Assembly: GCA_019359045.1 (NCBI GenBank)
Contig: JAHHIA010000012.1
Location: 176,941-240,940 of the forward strand
DNA length: 64,000 nucleotides
Source of the DNA: Scytolyngbya sp. HA4215-MV1
GTDB taxonomy: Bacteria; Cyanobacteriota; Cyanobacteriia; Leptolyngbyales; Leptolyngbyaceae
Direction of reading: 5' to 3'
Of the stretch, positions 45,555 to 55,465 are shown in pieces. Below the pieces are notes generated by a model. It saw nothing but the letters and a program-made list of their open reading frames with translations, was not told the origin of the DNA and searched no databases. Made by a program: the position numbers and the translations under genes. Every line of letters starts with the position of its first letter. The first letter of the stretch is position 1.

Positions 45555-46568
45555 TTGAAACTTGCACTGATTGTCCTGGTAGTCGTCATAGGCTTATTGA
45601 TTGTCGTAGAAATCGCCTTGCGGCTATTGTTTGGGTTTGGCAACCCTCTCATTTATGTGGCAGATCCGCAAATTGGATATTTACTCGCTCCCAATCAAAA
45701 TGTGCGGCGTTTTGGTAAGCGGGTTGAAATCAACCAATATTCCATGCGGAGTCCTGCAATTTTGCCAGAACGTCCTGCCGAAAGCACACGAGTTCTCCTG
45801 CTCGGGGATTCGGTGGCAAATGGTGGTTGGTGGACCGACCAATCCGATACCATTTCCGAAATGCTAAAGCGACAACTGGAGGCAACTCGCCAATATTGGC
45901 ATTCCCGAACCAGCCAAGAATCATCCGGAGAAGAAAAAAATTCTCCATCCTCCCCGATCTCTATGATCGAAGTCCTCAATGCATCTGCCAATTCCTGGGG
46001 ACCCCGTAACGAACTGGCTTATCTCAAACGATTTGGCAATTTTCATGCTCAGACGATCGTCCTGCTGCTCAATATGGACGATTTGTTTGGGGCAGCTCCT
46101 AATTCATCCGGGGTTGGCATTGATCGCAATTACCCCGATCGCAAACCACCCCTCGCCCTGTGGGAATTGATCAGTCGCTATGTGCTGCCAGTTCCCAGCC
46201 TCCCCCCCGTCAAAAAAGAAGCGGGCGATCTGGTCAGCATCAATCTGGCAGCGATCGAACAAGTGAAGGCGATCGCGCAACAAACCAAGAGCCAATTTTT
46301 GCTAGCAATGACCCCTCTGCTACGAGAAATTGGCGAACCCGGATCGCGAGACTATGAGCGAAAAGCTCGCCAGCGACTCAGCGATTTTGTCCAAGCCCAG
46401 CAAATCCACTACATTGACTTTTTGCCAATTTTCAAAGCAGAAAGCCATCCCACAGGACTCTACCGCGACCACATCCACCTGAGTCCAGCAGGCAATCGGG
46501 TCGTCAGTGCAAAAATCTCTCAAGCTCTGAAAAAGGAATTACTGGAGATGGGGCAAAATCGTAGATAA
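45555..46568 (+). CDS. SGNH/GDSL hydrolase-like protein, membrane-anchored
   Basis: 337 aa, TTG start with AAGGGG before it. One N-terminal hydrophobic anchor (residues 2-30) places the rest on the periplasmic or outer face. The SGNH blocks are readable: LLLGDSVANGGW (catalytic Ser), a GPRNE segment, LNMDD and the C-terminal DHIHLSPAGNRV (catalytic Asp and His). Such proteins act as esterases or acetyl-transfer partners on lipids or glycans; alginate AlgX/AlgJ-like acetylation is one possibility, but the substrate is unknown. Confidence 0.75.
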   Translation: MKLALIVLVVVIGLLIVVEIALRLLFGFGNPLIYVADPQIGYLLAPNQNVRRFGKRVEINQYSMRSPAILPERPAESTRVLLLGDSVANGGWWTDQSDTISEMLKRQLEATRQYWHSRTSQESSGEEKNSPSSPISMIEVLNASANSWGPRNELAYLKRFGNFHAQTIVLLLNMDDLFGAAPNSSGVGIDRNYPDRKPPLALWELISRYVLPVPSLPPVKKEAGDLVSINLAAIEQVKAIAQQTKSQFLLAMTPLLREIGEPGSRDYERKARQRLSDFVQAQQIHYIDFLPIFKAESHPTGLYRDHIHLSPAGNRVVSAKISQALKKELLEMGQNRR

Positions 46569-46771
46569 CGATCAGAAACAGCCAGTTTTTCTCTCAAAAA
46601 GCATTCGGATGAAACAGAGGGAACCGTTCCAAGACATTTCATCCACATCAGCTTTTTCGCCGAAGTGAAAAAGACCTGTTTTCGATCAAAATCATCTCAA
46701 GACAATAAAGATGCGTTACAGAATAACCTGACGCATCCTAATGTCATCTCTACTTTTTCTAACCGATCATT

Positions 46772-47866
46772 CTACGCAGCATAAATGGAGGAACTCAGCT
46801 CAGAAGAGTTCACCTCCACCAGTTTTGCATCATGGCGATCCCAGACTTTGCCATCTAACGCCATCTGCTCAATAACACTCGCAAGCCGTAGGGCTTTGAG
46901 CGCCTGCTGCCCACCCACAGAAGGCTGATTGCCCCCCCGAACACAATTGACAAAATGCTCCAGTTCAGCATGGAGTGGCTCAATATTGCTGGTATGCACC
47001 TTCTCAATCAAACCATCTTGCCGATAGAGCACTTGCCCATAGTCCGTGGTGCAATTTTCTGTGGTCTGACGATGAATCAAAATCTCATTGTTGAGAAAAT
47101 CTGCTTCAGTCAGCGAATTCTTGCAATGGGCAGCGATGCGTCGAATTTTGCGATGCGTCACTTTGCTGGAAGTGAGTGTCGCCACAATGCCATTGCTAAA
47201 ACCAAGCGTGGCAGTGACATAATCCAGATAACCCGAATCAGAAGCACGGCTGCCACTGGCGGTTAATTTCACTACGGGGGCTGCCGCCAGTTCCAGTAGT
47301 AAATCGATATCGTGGATCATCAAATCCAGCACCACCGATACATCGTTTGCCCGATCGGAATAGGGACTCATGCGATGGGCTTCCAATGCCAGCAATTCTT
47401 CGGTCTTCAGAACTTTGCTCAATTCTTGAAAAGCTGGGTTAAAGCGCTCAATATGCCCCACTTGCAAAATGCAGTGAGACTCTGCGGCAGCATTCACCAG
47501 CGATTCTGCTTCAGAAATACTGGCAGCGATTGGCTTTTCAATTAAAACATGCACCCCTGCATGCAGACAGGTCATCCCGACTGCATAATGCAGGCGAGTG
47601 GGCACTGCTACACACACCGCATCTACATGCGCCAGCAAGTCTCGGTAATCTTCAAAATAGCGAACTCGATATTTACTAGCAATATCCAGTCCCCGTTCAA
47701 TATTGACATCTGAGACCCCAATCAACTCCACATCCTTGAGCATACTCAGAATGCGTGTATGATGTTGCCCCATATTCCCGACCCCAATCACGCCCACTCG
47801 AATGGGTTCGTTGGGATTTCGTTGCGAATAAGCGCGCGGATATCCGACTGTCGTAATATCTTGCAC
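46772..47866 (-). CDS. Gfo/Idh/MocA family NAD(P)-dependent oxidoreductase
   Basis: 364 aa from the GTG at 47866, which has GGAGGAG 4-5 nt upstream; an earlier TTG (47920) would add 18 codons. Rossmann fold: VGVIGVGNMGQHHTRIL near residue 23; the conserved EKPIA motif in HVLIEKPIAASISEA (Lys for catalysis); and the C-terminal dimer half. These enzymes oxidise or reduce sugars, inositols or bile-pigment-like substrates; the latter reminds of biliverdin reductase, but no assignment is justified. It is monocistronic. Confidence 0.85.
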   Translation of the reverse strand: MQDITTVGYPRAYSQRNPNEPIRVGVIGVGNMGQHHTRILSMLKDVELIGVSDVNIERGLDIASKYRVRYFEDYRDLLAHVDAVCVAVPTRLHYAVGMTCLHAGVHVLIEKPIAASISEAESLVNAAAESHCILQVGHIERFNPAFQELSKVLKTEELLALEAHRMSPYSDRANDVSVVLDLMIHDIDLLLELAAAPVVKLTASGSRASDSGYLDYVTATLGFSNGIVATLTSSKVTHRKIRRIAAHCKNSLTEADFLNNEILIHRQTTENCTTDYGQVLYRQDGLIEKVHTSNIEPLHAELEHFVNCVRGGNQPSVGGQQALKALRLASVIEQMALDGKVWDRHDAKLVEVNSSELSSSIYAA

Positions 47867-48558
47867 TCCTGTCTCCTCCACCACAAGGATTATGCGATCG
47901 GCGACCGATTGCCGCCTCAAACCATCCAGATAGTATCATAGTGATTCTATTTATGAAGAATTCCAAAGTACGCTTTGAGTTCCTGATATGACCTTATTTT
48001 TTCAAAATTAGGAATTCTGTACCGTTTCTTTTCACTCTTTAAACAAAATTTTCTTAAAATCGGCTATAGAGTTTTCTTAAAGTAACTTTGCTCTTCCCCA
48101 CTCCTGTGAGCAGTTCAGGTAGGATCGAGCCAGACCCATGGGTCACCTTCTATTGCAACCTTCAATCGTTAAAGAGACGACTCGCAGAAAATTCCTGATC
48201 CTTCGCCCGCGCTTCTTTTACAGCCAAGTTCCTGTTCTGGGTTGTTTTAGGAGATTTCCAGCGAAGATTTTACCCTCTACCACTGCCTTTCAACTTGGCT
48301 CAGGGCAAAAGCTGGCTGAGCGGAGTCTAAGCCAGCGGGTAGTAATTTGTTTGCGAGAAATCTCCTTATCACTAGAAACCACCTAAATTCTCTCGATTTC
48401 GCCCAGGATTGAGAACCCATTAAGACAGTGATTAGACAGTTTTTTGATAGTTTTGAGACACTTTTCCTCCTGTCAGATACCTCCCTTACTGACAAACATT
48501 GCGTGCATCCGTTATCTTAAACATTCGCTTTCTGCATCTTTCACTTTGACTCACTGGC
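47867..48558. promoter_or_regulatory. Upstream region of the Gfo/Idh gene and of the L,D-transpeptidase-like gene
   Basis: About 690 bp without a supported gene; an 82-codon plus-strand frame (48138-48386) and a 72-codon minus-strand frame (48277-48495) have no ribosome binding site or known family. The motif TTTTCTTAAA occurs twice, at 48049-48058 and 48072-48081, 23 bp apart, in AT-rich DNA likely near a promoter. Confidence 0.4.
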
Positions 48559-50037
48559 ATGAAACGGTATCGTAAGAGGCGTTTTTCTGATTTTTTTGAA
48601 CAACCCATTCAGCAACAATCCCGCTATCTGAGAAATATTTTCCTGGTAGGGTTGTTGGCGATGAGCGGGCTACCCAGTACGCTGCCAAAGCTGTACGCAG
48701 AAGAACCGATCGTCATCGCCCAACTCGGGAACCAGCAACCTCAGGCAACTGCAGCCGCTCGGATTGACCAGCTGGAAAAACAAATTCGCCAAATCCGCGC
48801 GAGCAATTTTGACCTGAGTCGATTTCCAGTAACTCCTGTCAACGAAAAACATTGGCGGAATATTCTTTGGACAACTGCTGTGGTTGCGCCACAAGAAGCC
48901 TTTGTTGCCGACACCATTACACGAATTGTGGGGATGACTGAGCATTCGGGGCTGTCTCAACCTCAAATGCGGACGATAGATGCTGCCATGCAGGTGGGCA
49001 CCCAGCTCTATTTGAGCGATCCGGCCCTCTATGCCAACATTGGACAACAGTTTTTCCAAACCATTGAACGCAGCCCCGATCCGGAGTGGGTGGCAATGGC
49101 GCTTTCTGGGCTGGCGAAAAGTGGGCTTTCCCCAGAAGAGGTGGGACGGTTGAGTGTGCGCGTGCGCCAGCGGTTTCCCAAATGGGATCAAAATATCTAT
49201 CTCTACACCACTTTACGAGAAGCTGCAAATCTGCTGAAGCCAGCGGCGGTGCCGCCACTGACAGATTTGCTCAATTGGACGATCGCACCTCAGCAAATTC
49301 ACCTATACGTCATTTGCCAGCCCGATCGCGGAGTTTTGTGTCGAGCAGTCTTGAAAGATCGCCAGGGCAACTTTGCTCGCCAGAATGGTCAGCTTTGGTC
49401 AATGCCATTACTGCTGCGATCGATTCATGGTTTGAATTGGAACTTTGTCCGGGGACAAACCCCTCAGGGCATTTATCGCATGGAAGGTGTCGTTTCCCAG
49501 CCAGACAATGAGTTTTTCCGCGCTTATGGACAATTTCCCCTGGTCAATCTCTATGTGCCGCTGGAACCCGGTGCACGTGAATTTTTGCCAGGCAAACCAG
49601 GCGGTTTTCGAGGCAACCTGAGCAGCTACCAGGCACTTTTACCCACATCCTGGCGCAACTATTTCCCGCTCCAGCAAAGCTATTGGGCAGGCAGAATTGG
49701 GCGATCGCTCTTCCGGATTCACGGCAGTGGTGAAGCTCCCGATTTTTTCAAAGGCAAAGAACGATTCCCCCAGGACTCCTATAATTGGAACCCCACGATC
49801 GGTTGCCTCTCTGCCCTGGAACTGTACGATCAAACGGGCACCCTGCAACAAGCAGATATGCCCAAACTGCTCAATGCCTTGAGAATGCTAGGAGGGAACC
49901 AATTTTCTGGTTATTTGGTTGTAGTAGAAATTCCCGGCGAACCCGGTTTACCGATCTCCATGGCACAGATTGAAGCGGCAGTGGCTGGCAAGCGGGTCGC
50001 AACTCGCAATCAGACTTCAAAAACGAGTCAGGAGTAA
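48559..50037 (+). CDS. Exported L,D-transpeptidase-like protein
   Basis: 492 aa. N-terminal basic residues and a hydrophobic segment (residues about 25-45) suggest export or anchoring. The C-terminal region carries RIHGSG (His388) and, 28 residues on, NPTIGCLSALELYD (Cys416). This order and spacing resemble the HG...ShGC catalytic motif of YkuD L,D-transpeptidases, which cross-link or attach proteins to peptidoglycan. The middle part is helical, repeat-like and of unknown function. If the catalytic reading is right it modifies the cell wall; the rest of the protein is unassigned. Confidence 0.55.
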   Translation: MKRYRKRRFSDFFEQPIQQQSRYLRNIFLVGLLAMSGLPSTLPKLYAEEPIVIAQLGNQQPQATAAARIDQLEKQIRQIRASNFDLSRFPVTPVNEKHWRNILWTTAVVAPQEAFVADTITRIVGMTEHSGLSQPQMRTIDAAMQVGTQLYLSDPALYANIGQQFFQTIERSPDPEWVAMALSGLAKSGLSPEEVGRLSVRVRQRFPKWDQNIYLYTTLREAANLLKPAAVPPLTDLLNWTIAPQQIHLYVICQPDRGVLCRAVLKDRQGNFARQNGQLWSMPLLLRSIHGLNWNFVRGQTPQGIYRMEGVVSQPDNEFFRAYGQFPLVNLYVPLEPGAREFLPGKPGGFRGNLSSYQALLPTSWRNYFPLQQSYWAGRIGRSLFRIHGSGEAPDFFKGKERFPQDSYNWNPTIGCLSALELYDQTGTLQQADMPKLLNALRMLGGNQFSGYLVVVEIPGEPGLPISMAQIEAAVAGKRVATRNQTSKTSQE

Positions 50038-50042
50038 CTCAA

Positions 50043-51722
50043 TCATCGGCCGTCCCCTCGGTTCAGCAGAAACTCGTCGAACTTCACAACAGCGGATTCC
50101 GGTTGTCGTGTGTCGAAGCGATAGCTGCTAACCATCCCAGAAGCAGTGTCGAAAATACTGAAGGCAGTCAATTCGTTGCTGGCAATGTAGGGCAATGGAT
50201 TGCCACGAGCATCGGTGAGAGGTGCGATTGTCGGCACCACCGGGGGCAACCCATTGGGATTGCCTGTAGCCGCATAGTCTTCTTGATAATCTCTTGGAAC
50301 ATGACGTTTCAAATCACCCACGTAGGCACCGTAAGAGTTGCCCACATTGGAAGATTCTAGAAAATGCATTCCCGTGGGGCTCATAAAGCGGTTCCATAGA
50401 TGGGAGTGCCCATAGAACACAAACTGCACCCCTGCCTCTTCTAACAAGGGCACCACATCACGAATAATATAATCATCCCGTTTGGGATATTCGTAACGGA
50501 TGGCAGTAATATCTCCCTGGAGGTTGCGTTCAATCACAGGGACTGGGTTGGTATAGGCAGGCTCGATATTTTCTCCTAGAGAATGGGGTGGGTGGTGGAA
50601 CATGACGATTTTGTACTTTGCCTGCTGAAATGCCTGACTCTGAAGTTCCTGTGCCAGCCAAGTATATTGCAGACTGTTTTTGGCGATCGGCTCAAAGATC
50701 AACTGTCCGTAGCCCCAATTTCCAGGTTGATCTAGATCGCGATCGCGTTCCCGATATTTGCCCCTGGCATCTTCGTTCAAGCTGGGAGTGCGCCAGATGC
50801 AGGTGATGTACAAAACCACCAGACAAATATCCCCAAAAGTGACGGCGTAATATTTTTCACCCCCTTCCAAACTGCGGGGTAAGGTAAGAATCTCTTCATA
50901 GGTATCGATGTTAAAAGACTGATTTTTCAGCCAACTTTGCTCCACTTCCAGGCTGTTATCTGGATTAATGTGCGAGTGATTGTAGTCGTATTGTTCCTGG
51001 GCCAGTGAACGAGGCACTGCATCATAAAACTGTTCATCTAAACTCGTTTCAGACGAAAAACGCCCCATCACCTCATGATTGCCCACCGTAGCAAATAAAG
51101 GCGCGTGTTGAATCAGTTCTCCGCCAACGTAGCGTATACCTGAGGGTTCTAGCTGATAGTTGGCACGCCCCTGAAGGGCTGGGAAAAAGGCTCCACCTCG
51201 GCTGTCATCAAACCATTCCGAAGCGCGATCGGCAACATTTACCAGATCTCCCGCGAAAAAGACTGCATCCACTTGCCCCACAGTTTCCACCACTTTTTGT
51301 AAGTTGGCAGTCACCATGGGCTTGAGTTGGTGATCAGAGGTCAGCAAAATCTTTAGAGGCATTCCTGGAGTGGGTTGAGCCGCCAAAGTAAAGACGAGAC
51401 TACTGGCGCTTTCGCCATCTTCACGCACACTGGTGACCTGATAGGGAAGACGCACACCTGGAGACAACCCACCAATTGTGGCTTCGTGTCGCCAAATTGG
51501 TCGATCAACCACCTGCTGTACTGGAGGCAGGACTTTCGATCGGGCATCTTCGCGAGTCCGGCTCAGTTTTTGGGTCTGGGCGATCTCGACCTGTTGCAAA
51601 TCTGAGCCATAAGCAACGGTGTGACGATCTCCCGCAAACTCTGTAAACCAAACCACTTGAACCGAAGTTTGGGTGGGCAATTGCAGAAAAGGATCGGTCA
51701 AGAGTTCGGGTTTAGATGGCAT
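50043..51722 (-). CDS. Metallophosphoesterase with N-terminal fibronectin-like domain (purple acid phosphatase-like)
   Basis: 559 aa from the ATG at 51722, preceded by CAGGG; upstream in-frame ATGs at 51737 and 51818 are less likely. Residues 1-120 resemble the N-terminal domain of purple acid phosphatases (SVQVVWFTEFAGDRHTVAYG). The catalytic domain has LLTSDHQLK, FFAGDLVN, ATVGNHEVMG, MFHHPPHS and FYGHSHLW, the metal-binding motifs of calcineurin-like enzymes. It hydrolyses phosphomonoesters or -diesters; no signal peptide is obvious. It ends 5 bp from the convergent L,D-transpeptidase-like gene. Confidence 0.8.
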   Translation of the reverse strand: MPSKPELLTDPFLQLPTQTSVQVVWFTEFAGDRHTVAYGSDLQQVEIAQTQKLSRTREDARSKVLPPVQQVVDRPIWRHEATIGGLSPGVRLPYQVTSVREDGESASSLVFTLAAQPTPGMPLKILLTSDHQLKPMVTANLQKVVETVGQVDAVFFAGDLVNVADRASEWFDDSRGGAFFPALQGRANYQLEPSGIRYVGGELIQHAPLFATVGNHEVMGRFSSETSLDEQFYDAVPRSLAQEQYDYNHSHINPDNSLEVEQSWLKNQSFNIDTYEEILTLPRSLEGGEKYYAVTFGDICLVVLYITCIWRTPSLNEDARGKYRERDRDLDQPGNWGYGQLIFEPIAKNSLQYTWLAQELQSQAFQQAKYKIVMFHHPPHSLGENIEPAYTNPVPVIERNLQGDITAIRYEYPKRDDYIIRDVVPLLEEAGVQFVFYGHSHLWNRFMSPTGMHFLESSNVGNSYGAYVGDLKRHVPRDYQEDYAATGNPNGLPPVVPTIAPLTDARGNPLPYIASNELTAFSIFDTASGMVSSYRFDTRQPESAVVKFDEFLLNRGDGR

Positions 51723-51936
51723 AGCAGCACCCTGCATGAGTAGATCGAGTACCAGGATAACTGTTACGTGATTTTGATCGCACCTTTTAGCGCCCCCTAT
51801 CACGGTCTCATGCCCCATCGATCACACAGCCAGCCACCAAAGCTCACACCGCCCTCTGCCTATCATCACTTCAAAAGAGCCAGTAAACCAGGACGATAAA
51901 GAAGTAAGCCCACACCATTTCTACAAGGATCATCCG

Positions 51937-52215
51937 ATGCAAACTATTCACCCCACTGCCCCCCAAACAGAGCACAGCATTTTAGTGAGCAGACCGCGAT
52001 CGCTCACGACCTGGTTCAAAACACTCAGAGAAAAGATCACGGAAGCCCTATTTGGGAGTTACCAGCTACAAGTGTGCCAATTCATCAATGGCAGCGATAT
52101 TTGGTGGTATGCCTTTGATCCGCGTACGGGTGAATGTGTCTACGCCGACTCGGAAGCAGAATTGCGAGTGTGGATTGAGCAGCATTATGCCAAAGACTCA
52201 ACTCTAGACAATTGA
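51937..52215 (+). CDS. Conserved hypothetical protein (92 aa)
   Basis: 92 aa, soluble. The C-terminal half has a compact pattern rich in Trp, Tyr and acidic residues (CQFINGSDIWWYAFDPRTGE, then EAELRVWIEQHY) that I recall from small cyanobacterial proteins. No function is known to me. The N-terminus is basic (RSLTTWFKTLREKI). The upstream region to the divergent phosphoesterase (about 215 bp) holds both promoters. Confidence 0.6.
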   Translation: MQTIHPTAPQTEHSILVSRPRSLTTWFKTLREKITEALFGSYQLQVCQFINGSDIWWYAFDPRTGECVYADSEAELRVWIEQHYAKDSTLDN

Positions 52216-52418
52216 TCGGAGACTGGGATCTCTCGCAAAGTCTAGCATCCAACCTATTCGGCGATCGAACCGACTCAAAGCGCGATCGCAGGTTATCCTG
52301 ATGGACAGTTAGCAAACTCGCTCTACTCAGGATAAACTGCTGGAAGGGTGATTTGTCGTTGACAAAAAAGTATCTGCCCATACGCTTTCTGTCGTCCAGG
52401 TAATGCAAAATTTCTTGC

Positions 52419-53432
52419 ATGAAAAAGAAGCTACTCAACGCGATCGCCCTATTTAGCCTCTGCGTCGCCACCGTCATTATTTCCATTCATTCCAGTCAAG
52501 CAGAAATGCTGGAAGGGGTTAGGATTGGCCCCGCCAACGCAAATCAATCGGCTGTGGTGACTCCAGCCAATGCGACGGATGCACCTGCGGCTCCGACACC
52601 CGCTTATGCCTGTGCCCTCCAGCCTCCCAATCCCCCTCCCAAAAAACCCACCCCGCCAGCCAATGTTAATCCTGGCAAAATTAGCTTAAGTCGATTTCGA
52701 CAGGTCACTCGGGTAGCGGCAACCCCGGAAGAGACTGCTACCAATCCGGCAGAAAAAACCGAGTTATCTCAGGGAACCCCGATCGTTCGTCGTTCTCCTG
52801 CGGTAGTTCTACCCAGCTATTCTCCTAAAGAAGAAATTGCGCTGGCACACTACACCAACTACGGTGAACGTTTTGCCAGAGACCTCTACGGCAAACCCGC
52901 CAAAAACGATCCCATCATTGTTTTGCATGAAACCGTTGCAACCGCCCAAAGCGCTGTCAACCTGTTTCAAACGCCTCATTTCTGGGATGACAGCAGCCAG
53001 GTCAGCTATCATGCGCTGATTCGTCGCAATGGAGCAGTCATTTACGTGGTGCCACCCGACAAACGCGCCTTTGGGGCAGGGAATTCTATTTTCAAAGGGT
53101 CTCAGGGGGATGAAACGGTAAAAACCAATCCCGATTTTCCGCCTTCAGTCAACAATTTTGCTTACCACATTTCGCTAGAGACCCCTTCTGATGGCTTCAA
53201 CAACGCCTATCGACACAGCGGCTATACCGCAGCACAGTATCAATCGCTTGCCTGGTTAGCAGCTAGAACTGGCGTTCCTGAGAGTCGCATCACCACTCAC
53301 AAAGCGGTCGATCGCTCGGGTTCCCGGATGGACCCTCGCAGTTTTGACTACAAACGCTTTTTTGGTTTGCTGAAGGCCTATCCTCGTCAGACCGAAATCG
53401 TCATCGGTTGTGCTGATCCATCGGCAGTATAA
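52419..53432 (+). CDS. N-acetylmuramoyl-L-alanine amidase (Amidase_2), exported
   Basis: 337 aa. Signal sequence (KKKLLNAIALFSLCVATVI, cleavage around residue 29), a Pro/Ala-rich linker to about residue 140, then an Amidase_2 domain. Zinc-binding and catalytic features: IIVLHETV (His ligand), QVSYHALIRRNG, ITTHKAVDRSGSRMDPR (second His and the Asp of the DPG-like motif). It cleaves the amide bond between muramic acid and the stem peptide, remodelling peptidoglycan. Monocistronic. Confidence 0.8.
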   Translation: MKKKLLNAIALFSLCVATVIISIHSSQAEMLEGVRIGPANANQSAVVTPANATDAPAAPTPAYACALQPPNPPPKKPTPPANVNPGKISLSRFRQVTRVAATPEETATNPAEKTELSQGTPIVRRSPAVVLPSYSPKEEIALAHYTNYGERFARDLYGKPAKNDPIIVLHETVATAQSAVNLFQTPHFWDDSSQVSYHALIRRNGAVIYVVPPDKRAFGAGNSIFKGSQGDETVKTNPDFPPSVNNFAYHISLETPSDGFNNAYRHSGYTAAQYQSLAWLAARTGVPESRITTHKAVDRSGSRMDPRSFDYKRFFGLLKAYPRQTEIVIGCADPSAV

Positions 53433-53679
53433 AAGCAAGGAATGGAGGCTAGGAATTCCTATCACAATCATCCTACTTACCTCAGGAGACATATCTTTCG
53501 ATTAACCAATTGACTTTTTTTATAGCTGTCTGTGTTTGCTATTACTGCAACGATGGCTTGGAGTAAAGTTCCAGAATATTGAATACCATTGAACCGCATC
53601 ATTAAACGATTAAATCTTGGTTGAGCATTGAAAGTTTATTGATGTTCTACATTGTAGATATCAAGAAAATGAAGTGTAT

Positions 53680-54258
53680 CTATTTCGGGATTCCGAGCAA
53701 ACATCCGGCTTGTTGAAACTGCTCAACAACCTTGGGATGGTTTTTGACATAGTAAGTAGAAGTCAGCGGGTTATCTACAGGGCGAGGATTGGCGTATTCA
53801 TAGTGTCCTGCTCGGTTCTCGACAACAAAAGTGCTGACTAGAAAGCGGCTGTCCAAAACAAAAGTCAGATTCGTATCAGTGCGCAATTTGCCATTCACGA
53901 CTCTGCCCAGATAAAAATCAGTTTCATCCAAATAGCTGTCGATAATGCAAACCTCGCCTCGCTTGGAAGCGGGATAAATCTCTACGTTTTCCTCGATCGC
54001 TGTCCAGTTTCCTAGAAATGGTGCGATCGCGCGATCCAGCTGAGACCAGGCTTTCACAAAAGCTTCCCGTTGCCGACGTTCTTCAGAATTGCGGCGATCG
54101 CGGTAGACTCCCGATTTCATCAGGTTGGGCATCTCTCGCCGCATTTCCCTCAGCAATCCTGTGATTTCGGCATCCGTTGGATGACGTTCGGATTGGGCGA
54201 ACCCGGGCAGCGGCAACAGAGCAATGGCGAAACCGAGAACCAGGAAATGGGCACGCAT
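53680..54258 (-). CDS. Exported hypothetical protein
   Basis: 192 aa. A clear signal peptide (LVLGFAIALLPLPGFAQ, cleaved after about residue 22) is followed by a soluble domain with no motif I recognise: a charged helical part (residues 30-75) and then beta-rich segments (FYLGRVVNGKLRTDTNLTFVL). One Cys pair (CIID, CLLG) might form a disulfide. Likely periplasmic; function unknown. The spacing to the glycosylase gene ahead (88 bp) does not show an operon. Confidence 0.6.
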   Translation of the reverse strand: MRAHFLVLGFAIALLPLPGFAQSERHPTDAEITGLLREMRREMPNLMKSGVYRDRRNSEERRQREAFVKAWSQLDRAIAPFLGNWTAIEENVEIYPASKRGEVCIIDSYLDETDFYLGRVVNGKLRTDTNLTFVLDSRFLVSTFVVENRAGHYEYANPRPVDNPLTSTYYVKNHPKVVEQFQQAGCLLGIPK

Positions 54259-54346
54259 AGGACAAATTTACAATGATCGTCTATTAATTCTTAGCTTCAT
54301 GGCGGGTCGGGAGAATTTCGGATAAACGCTCTGCCACATCATCCCG

Positions 54347-54988
54347 CTAATCATCGACAATGGTTTCACGCGATGTTACGTTTTCCAAACTCCGCCAGAG
54401 ATACCAAGCAGCGATCGTCCGATAGGGTTGCCAAGGCTTACCGATCGCCTCAACCGTCTTTTTATTGGGCAATTCCGGCAGATTATAGAGTAGGCGGATG
54501 CCATTGCGAATTCCCAAATCTTCCGCAGGCAGAACATCCCAGCGATGAAACCGAAAGATTAGCAACATCTGTACAGTCCAACGCCCAACCCCTTTAACCG
54601 CAGTCAGCGTTTGGACGATCGCCTCATCCTCCATCGCTTCCAGTTCTGCCAGCGCTGGCAAGCCGTCCAGTACCCTTTGTGCCAGATCCTTGATATAGAG
54701 CACTTTGGACCCCGAAACCCCCGCACTCCGGATCACCGCATCGGGCGTGTTGAGAATGTCTTCAGCAGTGGGGAAAGGACGATCGGGGTAAAGTTGCAAA
54801 AATCTACGATGGATGGTGGCAGCAGCTTTACCTGAAAGCTGTTGGTAGAGAATCGATTTTGTCAGGGTAGCTAAAAGATCGCCATTTTGCTGTGCTTGAT
54901 GCAGGGTACAGGCACCCACCCGCGTAATCACGGTTGCCAATTGCGGATCAGCCTGTTTGAGTGTAGCGATCGCGATCTCGTAGTCCAT
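54347..54988 (-). CDS. HhH-GPD DNA glycosylase (AlkA/3-methyladenine type)
   Basis: 213 aa. The helix-hairpin-helix VKGVGRWTVQMLLIF (about residues 130-147) is followed by VLPAEDLGIRNG, whose Asp is the catalytic residue of the HhH-GPD superfamily. The N-terminal part (SILYQQLSGKAAATIHRRF) fits AlkA-type base excision enzymes, which remove alkylated purines. It lacks the iron-sulfur Cys cluster of Nth/MutY, so the alkylation branch is the best reading. Confidence 0.85.
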   Translation of the reverse strand: MDYEIAIATLKQADPQLATVITRVGACTLHQAQQNGDLLATLTKSILYQQLSGKAAATIHRRFLQLYPDRPFPTAEDILNTPDAVIRSAGVSGSKVLYIKDLAQRVLDGLPALAELEAMEDEAIVQTLTAVKGVGRWTVQMLLIFRFHRWDVLPAEDLGIRNGIRLLYNLPELPNKKTVEAIGKPWQPYRTIAAWYLWRSLENVTSRETIVDD

Positions 54989-55138
54989 ACCGACAAGCTC
55001 TCTCTAGGGGCTAGTCCCATTCTAGGTTTCGGATTCCCCATTCGAGCCAAAAACAAAGGGGCGAGTCATCTCACCCCTTGATTGAAAATATTGGTCGCAA
55101 GGTTCATTCTGGTCTCGACGTCATCCGCCTTGCCACTA

Positions 55139-55330
55139 TTACGCTGTCTCTAGCCAATCGAAGATGCGATCGAGTTGCTCCAGCGTCACCAATCCATACT
55201 GCCAGAGCACCATCGGCAACAGGCTAGGCATTTGTTCCCCCTGACGCAGCGCCACCGCAATTGCATCCGCAGGAATAAACAACTCTTCCTGGAGAAAGCG
55301 AATTAGTCGGGACTGCTTAAGAGGGTTCAT
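55139..55330 (-). CDS. DUF2949 family protein (63 aa)
   Basis: 63 aa, the typical size. The sequence RLIRFLQEELFIPADAIA, VALRQGEQ and LPMVLWQYGLVTLEQLDRIF match the small cyanobacterial DUF2949 family as I recall it. Function unknown. The 150 bp before the glycosylase gene show nothing else. Confidence 0.8.
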   Translation of the reverse strand: MNPLKQSRLIRFLQEELFIPADAIAVALRQGEQMPSLLPMVLWQYGLVTLEQLDRIFDWLETA

Positions 55331-55465
55331 GGCTTTAACACAGGTAGATTCGTAAATGTAAGGATGTCTTCTATTTAGACAGGCAAATCAGTTTCGTTCC
55401 TCATCCTCAGGTATCATCCAACTGGGTGATCTTGAGAGATTCATGCATCGAATCCTTGGCAAACT

